From IMG/VR virus record IMGVR_UViG_3300046648_000213, positions 1 through 64,000 of that record: a DNA stretch of 64,000 bases; one strand, written 5' to 3'. The notes below the pieces were generated by a model. That model ran no database searches, was not told where the DNA came from, and saw nothing but the letters and a program-made list of their open reading frames with translations. The stretch comes from a virus. The position numbers were made by a program, and so were the translations under genes. Positions 47,996 through 55,461 of this stretch are shown here, piece by piece; the first letter of the stretch is position 1, and each line of letters opens with the position of its first letter.

Positions 47996-48712
47996 ATGAA
48001 CAAGCACTTTCGCGTCTTCCACGCTCCCGAAACCTTCGACCCGAACAACATGGGTCCGGCGCAGCAGTACGATTGCATGGCGATCGACGAGACGGCTGCG
48101 CGTCAGCAGGTGAACGCCAAGTTCCCGAAGCACGAGATTCGCATCGTGTTCGAACGCAACCGGTTCAAGGATGCGCTGTTCATCCAGTCGGCGTGCAACC
48201 CGGTGGCGATCACGACCGCGCTGGCCGACGCGATGCGCATGTGCCGCGCCGAGAACATGGACACGTCGGCGATCTGCAACGACCCGGCCGTGCGCCTCAT
48301 CGTGCACCAGCTTGCCCACCTGACGAACCAGTACGAACTCACGAACTCCATGAGCGCGTACAGCCATGCGACGCAGATGTGCGAGCTCGGGCAAGACGGC
48401 AAGCAGTTCCGTCTCCCGAAGAAGCTCCCGATGCTCGACCTTAGAAAGGAAGAGGCGGGCGGCGGCCAATACATCTATGCCTGCGCCTGGGCGACGGCCA
48501 GCGGCGGATCGTGCGACTGGTGGTATCGCCAGCAAGACGCGTGGGACCACGCGCAGTCGCTGGCACTGAATGAGAACTTCTCCGACACCGAAGTCTGCTT
48601 CTTCGAGGTGATGGTCGACACGTCGACGGTCATGCGCGGCAACGTGGTCGACGTGCTCGACGGTGCGTATGCAGACCACCTCGCGAAGCACACGGTGGCA
48701 GCTGATGCCTAA
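47996..48712 (+). CDS. Unknown early protein
   Basis: A 238-residue soluble protein starting at ATG 47996 (CGGAG upstream). The N-terminal part M-N-K-H-F-R-V-F-H-A-P and the W-W-Y-R-Q-Q-D-A-W-D-H-A segment suggest a mixed alpha/beta fold. Four or more cysteines are scattered without a clear zinc motif. It heads a long chain of overlapping small genes (48705 onward). No family recognised. Confidence 0.6.
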   Translation: MNKHFRVFHAPETFDPNNMGPAQQYDCMAIDETAARQQVNAKFPKHEIRIVFERNRFKDALFIQSACNPVAITTALADAMRMCRAENMDTSAICNDPAVRLIVHQLAHLTNQYELTNSMSAYSHATQMCELGQDGKQFRLPKKLPMLDLRKEEAGGGQYIYACAWATASGGSCDWWYRQQDAWDHAQSLALNENFSDTEVCFFEVMVDTSTVMRGNVVDVLDGAYADHLAKHTVAADA

Positions 48713-48866
48713 GTTCAAGGTCGGGCAGACCGTGCGCTACATCAGCTACGGCGTCGAGAAGACGGAAGTGATCGTCCGCATCGGCGAGCGTAGCGGAATC
48801 CTTTTCTTCTCCGGCGGCAGGTTCCTGTATCCGGAGAGCGTTATCGAAATCGTGGAGAAGTCATGA
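48705..48866 (+). CDS. 53-residue unknown protein
   Basis: A small beta-rich protein, M-P-K-F-K-V-G-Q-T-V-R-Y-I-S-Y-G then R-I-G-E-R-S-G-I-L-F-F, resembling an SH3-like or KOW-like barrel. Overlaps its neighbours by 8 and 4 bp. Unknown function. Confidence 0.6.
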   Translation: MPKFKVGQTVRYISYGVEKTEVIVRIGERSGILFFSGGRFLYPESVIEIVEKS

Positions 48867-49117
48867 ACGAACAACAAATGCTGGAACTGCTGCGCGCCAC
48901 GGTGCGCGCCAAGCTCGCTTATTGGGACGAACTGCGCAAGCTCGAGCTCGCGCTGACGAACGGCGGCGAGTTCAGCGACAAGGCGAACGACCAAGTGATC
49001 GCGGACATCGACACACTTGCCGCCGGCCTGCCGCTCGACAACAACACCGACGCGATCACGAGTGTCCATTTGGACAACCTGAAGCACGCCGTCGCCGAAC
49101 ATCCGATCGAGGACTGA
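48863..49117 (+). CDS. Small helical protein
   Basis: An 84-residue protein in an ATGA overlap with the previous gene. Helix-rich first half (M-L-E-L-L-R-A-T-V-R-A-K-L-A-Y-W), acidic second half. A TGTCCATTTGGACA palindrome (49064-49077) lies in its coding region, where it encodes S-V-H-L-D-N. Unknown function. Confidence 0.55.
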   Translation: MNEQQMLELLRATVRAKLAYWDELRKLELALTNGGEFSDKANDQVIADIDTLAAGLPLDNNTDAITSVHLDNLKHAVAEHPIED

Positions 49118-49118
49118 C

Positions 49119-49715
49119 ATGAGCACGAACATCACCGTCATGCCGACAATGGACATGACCAGCGACGAGCGCCACGTCTTCTACGCGGTCGAATGGCTCA
49201 CGGACGATGGACACCATGCCGTCGACGTCTATCACTACGAGGAAAGCCGCGACAGCCACGCCAAGGGGCTGAGCAAAGCGAAGGTCGTGGTCTACGACAT
49301 CGTGTGCCCGTTCAGCGCCGGCCAGGAGGAAGCGGAAGACTTCGCCCGCGACAACGCATACCTGAAGCAGCCGGCCGCCGTGCATCAGGCCGACCGCCGC
49401 GAGATGGAGATCGCGATCGTCACGAAGCTCGTCAACACGGCGATCCACCTCGGCTACGAGGTCAGCGTGTACGACGGCGAAGCGTGGCCGATCAAGCACA
49501 GCACCTTCGCGCTGAACGTGCTGGCCGAGATGTTCGCAACCTCTGAAGAGTCGCTGCACTTTCACAGCGGCAAGCGCTACATCGGCGTCGTCGATCTCGT
49601 GTACGGCAACGAGGGCTGGACTGTGATCGCCGACAACACGGAAAGCGCAGAGATGACCGCCATCCTCGCGCCGGCCGAAGAACTTGCCCGCCAACTGGAG
49701 TTTGAAAACGCATGA
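49119..49715 (+). CDS. Unknown acidic early protein
   Basis: A 198-residue protein with many Asp and Glu, predicted mixed alpha/beta. Regions V-F-Y-A-V-E-W-L-T-D-D-G-H-H and A-I-H-L-G-Y-E-V-S-V-Y-D-G-E are noticeable, the latter common in small phage proteins. No enzymatic residues stand out. ATGA overlap with the next gene. Confidence 0.55.
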   Translation: MSTNITVMPTMDMTSDERHVFYAVEWLTDDGHHAVDVYHYEESRDSHAKGLSKAKVVVYDIVCPFSAGQEEAEDFARDNAYLKQPAAVHQADRREMEIAIVTKLVNTAIHLGYEVSVYDGEAWPIKHSTFALNVLAEMFATSEESLHFHSGKRYIGVVDLVYGNEGWTVIADNTESAEMTAILAPAEELARQLEFENA

Positions 49716-50104
49716 ACCCGATCAAGATCACGCTCGAGACGGAACTGGACGACAGCTGGATGCAGGAGATGTTCGCGATGATCGATATAGGAGTCGCGTA
49801 TTGGGCGACGCCCAACGTCGAGCGCTTCGTCGACTATCGCGAGACGAACGGCGACCGCACGGTCGCGCTGCACATCATCGAGGATGAGGTCGTGCGCGGC
49901 CAGGATCACCCGCGCGAGCTCGCTATCGACGCAGCGGTAATCAACCGCGGCATCGAGCGCATCCTGCAGGGCGATGTGCACGCATACCCGGACGAGATCG
50001 GCGAGATCGTCAAGTCGCTGAACACCGGCGAGAACCTGATCGGCGCCGAACTTGCCGACACGATCGTGCAGGCCGGCCTGTACGGCGAACTCATTTGGGG
50101 GTGA
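49712..50104 (+). CDS. Unknown early protein
   Basis: A 130-residue acidic protein, M-N-P-I-K-I-T-L-E-T-E-L, with D-I-G-V-A-Y-W-A-T near residue 28 and R-G-I-E-R-I-L-Q-G-D in the second half. Similar G-I-x-Y-W-A patterns occur in the protein at 51268. Function not recognised. Confidence 0.55.
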   Translation: MNPIKITLETELDDSWMQEMFAMIDIGVAYWATPNVERFVDYRETNGDRTVALHIIEDEVVRGQDHPRELAIDAAVINRGIERILQGDVHAYPDEIGEIVKSLNTGENLIGAELADTIVQAGLYGELIWG

Positions 50105-50105
50105 C

Positions 50106-50525
50106 ATGAAGCTGTTCATGATGTGTGGCCGCATCAGCGGTTGGGATGACGATCTCGCGATGCTTGTGGCAGCTGAGGACGACGCCGAAGCGTGCGCCAA
50201 GTTCCGGCGCGAGCTTCTCGACATTGACGGAAGCCAGTGCCCGCCGGACTGCGAGGAGCCGGAGCTCTACATCCACCAGACCGATCTCGTCGGCGCGATC
50301 ATGCCGGACGGCAAGGTGCAGACGTCGTTCGGCGGGGGCGCGGCGCCGGAGCCGGAACCGAAGCACTTCACGGTGCAGATCACCGAGTCGAGCCAGTATC
50401 AGGTCGATATCCTGTGGCCGACGCGCGAGGGTGTGGAGGACGAAGCGCGCCGGCTGCTGGTCGAAGGCGGAAAGGACGCGTTCCTGACCGATTGCAACGA
50501 ACTCTCGATCAAGGTGCACGAATGA
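50106..50525 (+). CDS. Unknown early protein with two repeated-fold halves
   Basis: A 139-residue acidic protein. The N-terminal half (M-K-L-F-M-M-C-G-R-I, then a helix with E-A-C-A-K-F-R-R-E-L) and the C-terminal half (H-F-T-V-Q-I-T-E-S-S, then E-D-E-A-R-R-L-L) each look like strand-helix units of the kind seen at 50941 and in the C-terminus of the protein at 53132. Linked by a Gly/Pro linker. Unknown role. Confidence 0.55.
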   Translation: MKLFMMCGRISGWDDDLAMLVAAEDDAEACAKFRRELLDIDGSQCPPDCEEPELYIHQTDLVGAIMPDGKVQTSFGGGAAPEPEPKHFTVQITESSQYQVDILWPTREGVEDEARRLLVEGGKDAFLTDCNELSIKVHE

Positions 50526-50944
50526 AGGTCAAGACGAAGGACCTGAGCGGCGCTGCGCTCGACTACGCCGTCGCGACGTGCGAAGGACTTCCGCTGCGTC
50601 TCGATCCTATGGGTTTTCGCAGGGACGCGCCAAAGTCGTCGCAAGCCGGATGGTGGGTGTGGGACGAGAAACCCGGCGTGTTGAAGATGGTCACGCAGTT
50701 AGTCGGGAAGGACTATTCGCCTTCGACAAATTGGGCGCAGGGCGGGCCGATCATCGAGATCAAGCGCATCGACGTTATCTCGGACCCGAACGGATCGGCC
50801 GGCTGGATGGGGCGCAACTATGTCGACTGGCGAGAGGTCCAGCGTTTCGGCGCGACGCCGCTTGAAGCAGCGATGCGCTGCTACGTGAGCGCCACGTATG
50901 GCGAGGAGCTCGACATCCCCGACGAACTCATGGAGAAAGCATGA
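50522..50944 (+). CDS. NinX-like phage protein (DUF2591 type)
   Basis: A 140-residue protein. The motifs K-D-L-S-G-A-A-L-D-Y-A-V-A near the start, Y-S-P-S-T-N-W-A-Q-G-G-P-I-I in the middle and T-P-L-E-A-A-M-R-C-Y-V towards the end are the defining blocks of the DUF2591/NinX family. The family is known from lambdoid nin regions and has no established biochemical role. ATGA overlaps on both sides. Confidence 0.8.
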   Translation: MKVKTKDLSGAALDYAVATCEGLPLRLDPMGFRRDAPKSSQAGWWVWDEKPGVLKMVTQLVGKDYSPSTNWAQGGPIIEIKRIDVISDPNGSAGWMGRNYVDWREVQRFGATPLEAAMRCYVSATYGEELDIPDELMEKA

Positions 50945-51108
50945 AGAAGTTCACCGTGACGATCGAGGAGGTGATCCGCCACACGCTCACCGTCGAGGCT
51001 GACAGCGAAGAAAAGGCGAGCGAGATCGCAATGGACACTCTCCTCCAGCAGGGCGAGGACGCATTCAACTCGTCCATCGAAGACCGCAGCGTCTACATGG
51101 TGCTCTGA
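50941..51108 (+). CDS. 55-residue strand-helix protein
   Basis: M-K-K-F-T-V-T-I-E-E-V-I-R-H-T-L-T-V-E-A, then a helix S-E-E-K-A-S-E-I-A-M. This strand-strand-helix form is common in tiny phage proteins. It overlaps the preceding stop codon (ATGA) and the next start (TGATG), which supports it as a real gene. Confidence 0.6.
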   Translation: MKKFTVTIEEVIRHTLTVEADSEEKASEIAMDTLLQQGEDAFNSSIEDRSVYMVL

Positions 51109-51302
51109 TGTGGCAGATACGACACGCACACACGATGGAGGACCTCGGGACATACGTGACGACCAATGCGGCGCTCGCCGCATTGAAAGCCGATGGGTTT
51201 CGGGTCTACGCAACAATCCGCACGAAGGGAGTTATCTACGTCGTGCCTGACGAAAGGAAGAAGAAAGATGGCAACGAAGACGGAAGTGAAGCTGCACAGT
51301 GA
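51108..51302 (+). CDS. 64-residue unknown protein
   Basis: M-W-Q-I-R-H-A-H-T-M-E-D then V-T-T-N-A-A-L-A-A-L-K-A-D-G-F, ending in a Lys/Glu-rich tail. Starts in a TGATG overlap. The last 35 bp overlap the next gene in another frame. Unknown function. Confidence 0.5.
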   Translation: MWQIRHAHTMEDLGTYVTTNAALAALKADGFRVYATIRTKGVIYVVPDERKKKDGNEDGSEAAQ

Positions 51303-51507
51303 CGGCGCGCTCTCAATCATGGAAGCGCACGACAAGGCAGGGATCGCGTACTGGTTCAACGCGATGGGGCACGAGCGTCGCTCGGGGACGGTGCTGGCGA
51401 TGTTCGTCGACGGCGACCAGGCGGACATGGAAATCACCCTGTGGCCGAACGGGACGTGGGACGCTAAGACGCGAATCGTCGTGGGTGATGAGGTGACCGG
51501 GGAGTAA
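51268..51507 (+). CDS. 79-residue unknown protein
   Basis: Starts at ATG 51268 behind AGGAAG located inside the previous gene. Contains A-G-I-A-Y-W-F-N and W-P-N-G-T-W-D with strands between; a small beta-rich protein. Followed by the operator at 51517. Confidence 0.6.
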   Translation: MATKTEVKLHSDGALSIMEAHDKAGIAYWFNAMGHERRSGTVLAMFVDGDQADMEITLWPNGTWDAKTRIVVGDEVTGE

Positions 51508-51516
51508 GAAAGCCGC

Positions 51517-51530
51517 TGTCCAATTGGACA
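51517..51530. promoter_or_regulatory. TGTCCAATTGGACA operator
   Basis: Perfect palindrome with GC/GC flanks, 10 bp after a stop codon and 22 bp before the start at 51552; followed by ACTTACGGAGGAAG. Confidence 0.75.
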
Positions 51531-51551
51531 GCACGACTTACGGAGGAAGTG

Positions 51552-51818
51552 ATGCTTCACGAATACAACGGCTATTACGACTGCAAGGTTGTGAAGGTGT
51601 ACGCGGAGAATCAAACTGAGGCGTTGCGACTTGCCATTGCGGCAATCAACCCGCCGAAGCGCAAGGCATACATGGTCGGCGTTGCGCTGACCCGGTGGAA
51701 CGTGGAGCTCCCTTCTGACGAGGAGAAAGAGAGTGAGAATGAAATTCAGCGAGATTCTCGACGAGTATCTCGACCTGCGCGAAAAGGGTCCGGACGAGAG
51801 TTCGGGCTACAGCGATAA
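51552..51818 (+). CDS. Unknown early protein
   Basis: An 88-residue frame starting M-L-H-E-Y-N-G-Y-Y-D-C-K-V-V at ATG 51552 behind GGAGGAAG. The first 60 residues form a credible strand-helix domain (A-E-N-Q-T-E-A-L-R-L-A-I-A-A). The last 27 (Arg/Ser-rich) overlap the next gene in another frame and may not be conserved. Confidence 0.55.
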   Translation: MLHEYNGYYDCKVVKVYAENQTEALRLAIAAINPPKRKAYMVGVALTRWNVELPSDEEKESENEIQRDSRRVSRPARKGSGREFGLQR

Positions 51819-51894
51819 GGCGTACTACACGCGAATGAACGAACTTAGCGAGGCGATGGACATGCTCGCGCCGGGGGAGATCACCTTCGAATGA
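51739..51894 (+). CDS. 51-residue helical protein
   Basis: M-K-F-S-E-I-L-D-E-Y-L-D-L-R-E-K-G-P, then M-N-E-L-S-E-A-M-D-M-L. This amphipathic two-helix form recurs as a tiny protein in many phages. It starts inside the previous gene (GAGAGTGAGA upstream) and ends in an ATGA overlap with the next gene. Function unknown. Confidence 0.6.
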   Translation: MKFSEILDEYLDLREKGPDESSGYSDKAYYTRMNELSEAMDMLAPGEITFE

Positions 51895-52166
51895 AGTGGA
51901 TTGAACTCATCACGAAGCTGCGCGCCGAGCCGCGCGCAGCGCACGTGTTCGTGGTCAGCCCGCACAACCAAGCTGACCTGCATCCGGTCGGCACCGTGCG
52001 CAGCGTGATCGAACGGCTCGGCATTCTCGAAGAGACGCCGCTCGAGCGCGTGCAGATCGTCACCGACGAGCGGCGCGGCGAGTATCGCTGGATCAAGTCG
52101 GTGCTCAGCTGGCGCACCGGTGTCACCGAAATCCCATGTAACTCGGTGTACCTCACCGTCGAGTGA
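51891..52166 (+). CDS. 91-residue unknown protein
   Basis: ATGA-coupled start. M-K-W-I-E-L-I-T-K-L-R-A-E-P, then V-F-V-V-S-P-H-N-Q-A-D and W-I-K-S-V-L-S-W-R. Mixed alpha/beta. No recognised family. Followed by a hairpin-operator module. Confidence 0.55.
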   Translation: MKWIELITKLRAEPRAAHVFVVSPHNQADLHPVGTVRSVIERLGILEETPLERVQIVTDERRGEYRWIKSVLSWRTGVTEIPCNSVYLTVE

Positions 52167-52169
52167 ACA

Positions 52170-52209
52170 CCAGCTTGCCCTGCGGGGCAAGCTAGTGTCC
52201 ATTTGGACA
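52170..52209 (+). promoter_or_regulatory. Hairpin plus TGTCCATTTGGACA module
   Basis: AGCTTGCCC pairs with GGGCAAGCT after the stop codon. AGTGTCCATTTGGACACTGCA (palindrome 52196-52209) and CAACCTACGGAGGAAG follow. Close copy of the module at 47318-47390, indicating duplication of an intergenic unit. Confidence 0.6.
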
Positions 52210-52236
52210 CTGCATCATCAACCTACGGAGGAAGTG

Positions 52237-52638
52237 ATGAGCAAAGTATTGAGCGAGCGCCGGAAGGCGGACCGCGAAGAGATGGCGAAGCGCGTCGAGG
52301 CGCTGCTGAACGAGCTCGGCGTGGCGTATGAGCGCAGCGAGCACGACCGCGAGATCAACATCGACGTGCACGGCCCGCGCGGCCTGTGCGTGCTGGTCGA
52401 CTTCGACGGCGCGTCGTGGCAGCCGGACGTCCATGTGCTGTCGTGGCATATCCGCGAGCGCGGCGCGCAGCTGAGCGACGCGCGCTTCGGCGGCAACGTG
52501 AACCCGCATCACAAGGCCAAGGCGACCTACGTCGCGTATGGATTCGACAACCTGATGTACAGCCTGCGCCGCGGCCTCGAGCTCGCGATCAGCGGCAAAG
52601 CATTCCTCGACTACGAAGAACAACAAAAGGCGGCCTGA
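52237..52638 (+). CDS. Unknown early protein
   Basis: A 133-residue protein with a basic N-terminal helix (S-E-R-R-K-A-D-R-E-E-M-A-K-R) and a central W-Q-P-D-V-H-V-L-S-W-H. The C-terminal Y-G-F-D-N-L-M-Y-S-L-R-R-G-L-E is helical. Ribosome-binding site GGAGGAAG. No recognised motif. Confidence 0.55.
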   Translation: MSKVLSERRKADREEMAKRVEALLNELGVAYERSEHDREINIDVHGPRGLCVLVDFDGASWQPDVHVLSWHIRERGAQLSDARFGGNVNPHHKAKATYVAYGFDNLMYSLRRGLELAISGKAFLDYEEQQKAA

Positions 52639-52640
52639 CA

Positions 52641-53135
52641 ATGGAAACCCCCTTCAAGAAGAAGCTCTTCCTCTCCGAGTCCGAACACGTTGGCGTCGGC
52701 CTGCTGCTGAAAGCGCCAGGCGAGCAGGTGATCTGCGAGTTCGATCAGACGCCCGACATGGCGTTCCATGCCGAGTACGTGAAGGACGCGGTGAACGCGT
52801 ACCCGGACCTGCTTGCCGAGCGTGAGCAGTTGAAGGCCGTGCTGATGCACGCGATCGAGCAGCAGAAGCAGGCGCAGCGCGTGCACGAGATCATCGCCGA
52901 TCTCGCGTTCGATCTCGGTCACAGGTGGCGCGACATGCCGGTCGCAAGCTGCCAAGGGATCATGGATCACGTCGGCGGCTCGCGCGGCTTGATGGACTGG
53001 CTCGTCGGCTGCGCGCACGAGTTCGACACGCTGTGGGAAGCGAAGCCGGAGGACGAGCAGGAAGACTACATCGGCGAGGTCGATGCGTTCGCGAACAGGA
53101 AGTTCGCCGAGCTCAAGCTGGAGGCGCTCGCGTGA
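52641..53135 (+). CDS. Unknown early protein with a helical centre
   Basis: A 164-residue protein: strand-rich start, a long helix (L-L-A-E-R-E-Q-L-K-A-V-L-M-H), then a helical C-terminal part with G-H-R-W-R-D-M and acidic residues. It resembles generic phage host-takeover proteins only in size and charge. Its stop codon overlaps the GTG of the next gene. Confidence 0.55.
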   Translation: METPFKKKLFLSESEHVGVGLLLKAPGEQVICEFDQTPDMAFHAEYVKDAVNAYPDLLAEREQLKAVLMHAIEQQKQAQRVHEIIADLAFDLGHRWRDMPVASCQGIMDHVGGSRGLMDWLVGCAHEFDTLWEAKPEDEQEDYIGEVDAFANRKFAELKLEALA

Positions 53136-53764
53136 AGACCCACTTCAAGATTGTCGTGATCGACGAGACGGATCACTGGATCGATGACATCCAGAAGCGC
53201 GCCGGCGCCGTGTGGGTTGCGTACATGTTCGACTCGCTGCGCCACGTGCACGCCTGCGAGATCACGCCGTCGTACGAACTGTGGCCACTCTACGCGACGG
53301 CGTGGAACCGCACCGGAAACGATGAGGTCGACGAGGAGCTCGAGTCGGAGATCATCCAGTGGGTCGGCAGCGACGTCGAGTATCACCACGTCAGCAGCAT
53401 CGAGCGGCTGCCGGCCGCGCGCTTCTACGACTGCGGCGAGGAAGAGCACGATGACGACGAGACGTGGGAAGAGATTCGAGAGCGAGTCGAGGACCACTAT
53501 CGCGGCAACGTGGCGATCCAGTTCCCGGCAGGCTATGACGGCCCACCGCCGCCGCCCGTGCTGCACGAGTACGCATTCGACGTGAAGCTGTTCGCGTCGC
53601 TGCGCGTGAAGGCCGCCACGGAGGAAGAGGCGCGCGAGAAACTGCGCTCCGCGCTCGATTGTGCCGATACACACTTCGGGCAGTTGGACGGCGAGCCGCT
53701 GACGGCGGAAGCGTCGATCGACGGTGAGCCCGAGCTATATGAAATCGATGGAGAACCAACGTAA
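53132..53764 (+). CDS. Unknown acidic early protein
   Basis: A 210-residue protein starting at GTG 53132 (overlap GTGA). It is very acidic in the middle (E-E-H-D-D-D-E-T-W-E-E). The C-terminal Y-A-F-D-V-K-L-F-A-S-L-R-V-K-A-A-T-E-E-E-A-R-E-K-L is the strand-helix unit also found at 50941. Unknown role. Confidence 0.5.
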   Translation: MKTHFKIVVIDETDHWIDDIQKRAGAVWVAYMFDSLRHVHACEITPSYELWPLYATAWNRTGNDEVDEELESEIIQWVGSDVEYHHVSSIERLPAARFYDCGEEEHDDDETWEEIRERVEDHYRGNVAIQFPAGYDGPPPPPVLHEYAFDVKLFASLRVKAATEEEAREKLRSALDCADTHFGQLDGEPLTAEASIDGEPELYEIDGEPT

Positions 53765-54123
53765 TGCAGAAAATCGAAGCGGTAAAGACCAGCGACGGCC
53801 GGCTGTTCGAGACGAACGAAGAAGCCGCCAAGCACGAGATCGAGGTCGCTGTGCCGGCGCGCATCGACGAACTCTGGAACGAGTACATCGCGCAGCGTGA
53901 TCGCCCGCACCTGCACAACGTGAAGGAGTTCGTCCTCACGGCGGCAGAGGACCTGAACCGGGTCACGGCTACGGTGAAGCGCGCGAAGCAGGTGCTCGAG
54001 CCGAGCCGCCAGCAGTTCGAGGCAAAGCGCCAGGGACACACGTACTGCAAGCACTGCGACAGCGCGATAGCCTCGCATGAAAAGATTGAAGGCAAGTGGT
54101 ATTGCCGAAAGGAGAACCTGTGA
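53764..54123 (+). CDS. Small protein with a C-terminal zinc-ribbon-like end
   Basis: A 119-residue protein: a helical N-terminus resembling a short domain I-x-T-S-D-G-R-L-F-E-T-N-E-E-A, then a helix. The last 28 residues are H-T-Y-C-K-H-C-D-S-A-I-A-S-H with a later C, a partial zinc ribbon (three Cys plus His). ATG overlaps the previous stop. Possibly DNA or RNA binding. Confidence 0.55.
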   Translation: MQKIEAVKTSDGRLFETNEEAAKHEIEVAVPARIDELWNEYIAQRDRPHLHNVKEFVLTAAEDLNRVTATVKRAKQVLEPSRQQFEAKRQGHTYCKHCDSAIASHEKIEGKWYCRKENL

Positions 54124-54386
54124 GCAGGGAAATTCAGCTGTATTCCCCGAGCGGCAAGCGCATCGTGGGCACCGCCGAGACGATCCCCGGCGTGGCCTCG
54201 GTCGCGTACTTCGAGCGCGACGAAAGCGGTGAACTCGTGCCGGTGCACGGCGGCGGCACCGACGTGAATTGGGACGGCCAGGAGACGATGCTCGGCGCCG
54301 ACGATCAGATCATCGTCGTCGACGAGGACGACGTGGAGTGGTCGCTCTCGGACTGCAACGAGGCAGAGGAAGAGGTCGAGGAGTGA
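54120..54386 (+). CDS. Small acidic beta-rich protein
   Basis: An 88-residue protein with GTG 54120 chosen because it overlaps the previous stop codon (GTGA). Beta-rich start (L-Y-S-P-S-G-K-R-I-V-G-T-A-E) and very acidic end (E-A-E-E-E-V-E-E). Unknown; acidic enough to be a nucleic acid mimic, with no further evidence. Confidence 0.55.
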   Translation: MSREIQLYSPSGKRIVGTAETIPGVASVAYFERDESGELVPVHGGGTDVNWDGQETMLGADDQIIVVDEDDVEWSLSDCNEAEEEVEE

Positions 54387-54532
54387 AGCACCTTGCCTGT
54401 GTGCTGTTGGGCGCGGCGCTGGTGGTCGCGCTCGACTACGTGACGGAGCGCGCCGCGGATCACCCGGTCTGCGAGCGCGTATCGGTTCAATCTACCGAGT
54501 GTCCAACTGGACACTCAAGCAAGCGCGTGTGA
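54383..54532 (+). CDS. 49-residue membrane-anchored peptide
   Basis: GTG 54383 in a GTGA overlap. One hydrophobic segment (L-A-C-V-L-L-G-A-A-L-V-V-A-L) at the N-terminus, then a polar tail with two cysteines. Likely a signal-anchor peptide. The palindrome TGTCCAACTGGACA (54500-54513) lies in the last codons. Confidence 0.5.
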   Translation: MKHLACVLLGAALVVALDYVTERAADHPVCERVSVQSTECPTGHSSKRV

Positions 54533-54541
54533 GGTCAACGA

Positions 54542-54697
54542 ATGATGCTGTGCGGACGTTGTGGGCAAGCTGGAATCGAATGGAAAGGTCCCCTGAGCGC
54601 CCTAACCCATACAGAATGCCCACACTGTGGCGGTAATAATTGCCAGCAGGAAACAGAACCTGACGATGATCGAAAGGCAACGGACACAATTCCGTAA
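54542..54697 (+). CDS. 51-residue zinc-ribbon protein
   Basis: M-M-L-C-G-R-C-G-Q and later C-P-H-C-G-G give two C-x-x-C pairs 22 residues apart, a compact zinc ribbon. The tail is acidic. Such tiny zinc proteins may bind DNA, RNA or RNA polymerase. It starts 9 bp after the preceding stop codon with AGGTCAACGA upstream. Confidence 0.55.
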   Translation: MMLCGRCGQAGIEWKGPLSALTHTECPHCGGNNCQQETEPDDDRKATDTIP

Positions 54698-54879
54698 TGT
54701 GCTGGTAAGTATCTGACGCGAAAACGGAAATTCTTTCGAGACCGTCGTCTGATCTGACGTAAATTTCCGATTGGGACACCTTTTGTCCATTACGCCCAGT
54801 TACAATGGCTCCCACTTTTACCTAATAGAGGCAGTAGAAACTGCCGCATTTGCCGGGTGTCCGTAAAGGGATTGTAATA
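54698..54879 (+). promoter_or_regulatory. AT-richer gap, probable promoter region
   Basis: About 180 bp without a gene on the plus strand. Contains TTACAATGG (-10-like, near 54800) downstream of TTTTGTCCATTACG, which includes a TGTCCATT half-site. The combination suggests a regulated promoter for the gene at 54880, but no clean -35/-10 pair with 17-bp spacing was found. Confidence 0.4.
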
Positions 54880-55128
54880 ATGTTCAGCTACACGTATGCG
54901 AAGGGTTTCGTCAAGTGTCTGGAAGAAGTCGGCAAGCTCGGCCACAACATCGGGGCCTGCAAGGAGATCGCCAACCTGACCTTTGGCGAGGATGTATTGG
55001 AGACGCGGGCTGTGAAGGACAAGGTGTATATCCGGTTCACCGATCGCTCCGCCGTGGAGTGCTCACCGACCGAAGCAGGTGAGCGCTTCGTCGCGATGGA
55101 CCCGCCGGCACCGCCGACGTATCACTGA
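54880..55128 (+). CDS. 82-residue unknown protein
   Basis: Starts at ATG 54880 (AAAGGGATTGTAATA upstream). M-F-S-Y-T-Y-A-K-G-F-V-K-C-L-E-E-V-G, then K-V-Y-I-R-F-T-D-R-S-A-V. Mixed alpha/beta. Followed by a strong terminator, so it is probably a single-gene unit. Confidence 0.6.
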   Translation: MFSYTYAKGFVKCLEEVGKLGHNIGACKEIANLTFGEDVLETRAVKDKVYIRFTDRSAVECSPTEAGERFVAMDPPAPPTYH

Positions 55129-55144
55129 GTAGCAGCACCGTTCA

Positions 55145-55172
55145 AAAAGGCCCGCTTTTGCGGGCCTTTTTC
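55145..55172 (+). terminator. Intrinsic terminator
   Basis: AAAAAGGCCCGC, TTTT, GCGGGCCTTTTT: a symmetrical stem with A-run and T-run, able to act in both directions. Confidence 0.92.
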
Positions 55173-55236
55173 ATGTCCCAACAGGACGAAAATGTCATAG
55201 AATCCTTCACCACAAAAACAATAAAGGTGAAGAGCC

Positions 55237-55461
55237 ATGAGAAGTGCACTGAGCATGCTTGCCGCAACCGCACTGGTGATGTCCGGCGCGTCCGCGACAG
55301 CGTTCAACGACCCGAGCAGCGCGTTGTTCGGCCAGTGGGGCACAGCACAGGCTCCATTTAGCCGCAGCGCGCGTCGGCCAATTCGAAACAAACGCGTGGA
55401 GTTGCGCCGCCAGCGCGAGAAGATGGCAGCAGCATCCCGCAAACGAAACCGACTCAAATGA
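55237..55461 (+). CDS. Small secreted or membrane-anchored basic protein
   Basis: A 74-residue protein with an N-terminal signal-like segment (M-R-S-A-L-S-M-L-A-A-T-A-L-V-M-S-G-A-S-A, possible cleavage after A-S-A) and a very basic C-terminus (R-R-Q-R-E-K and R-K-R-N-R-L-K). Could act at the periplasm or membrane during takeover. AAAGGTGAAG upstream. Unknown family. Confidence 0.55.
   Translation: MRSALSMLAATALVMSGASATAFNDPSSALFGQWGTAQAPFSRSARRPIRNKRVELRRQREKMAAASRKRNRLK

Noticed and set aside
54492-54815. Minus-strand 107-residue frame opposite the zinc-ribbon gene
   Set aside because: Antisense to a plus-strand frame with two clean C-x-x-C pairs and to a rightward operon; no ribosome-binding site.
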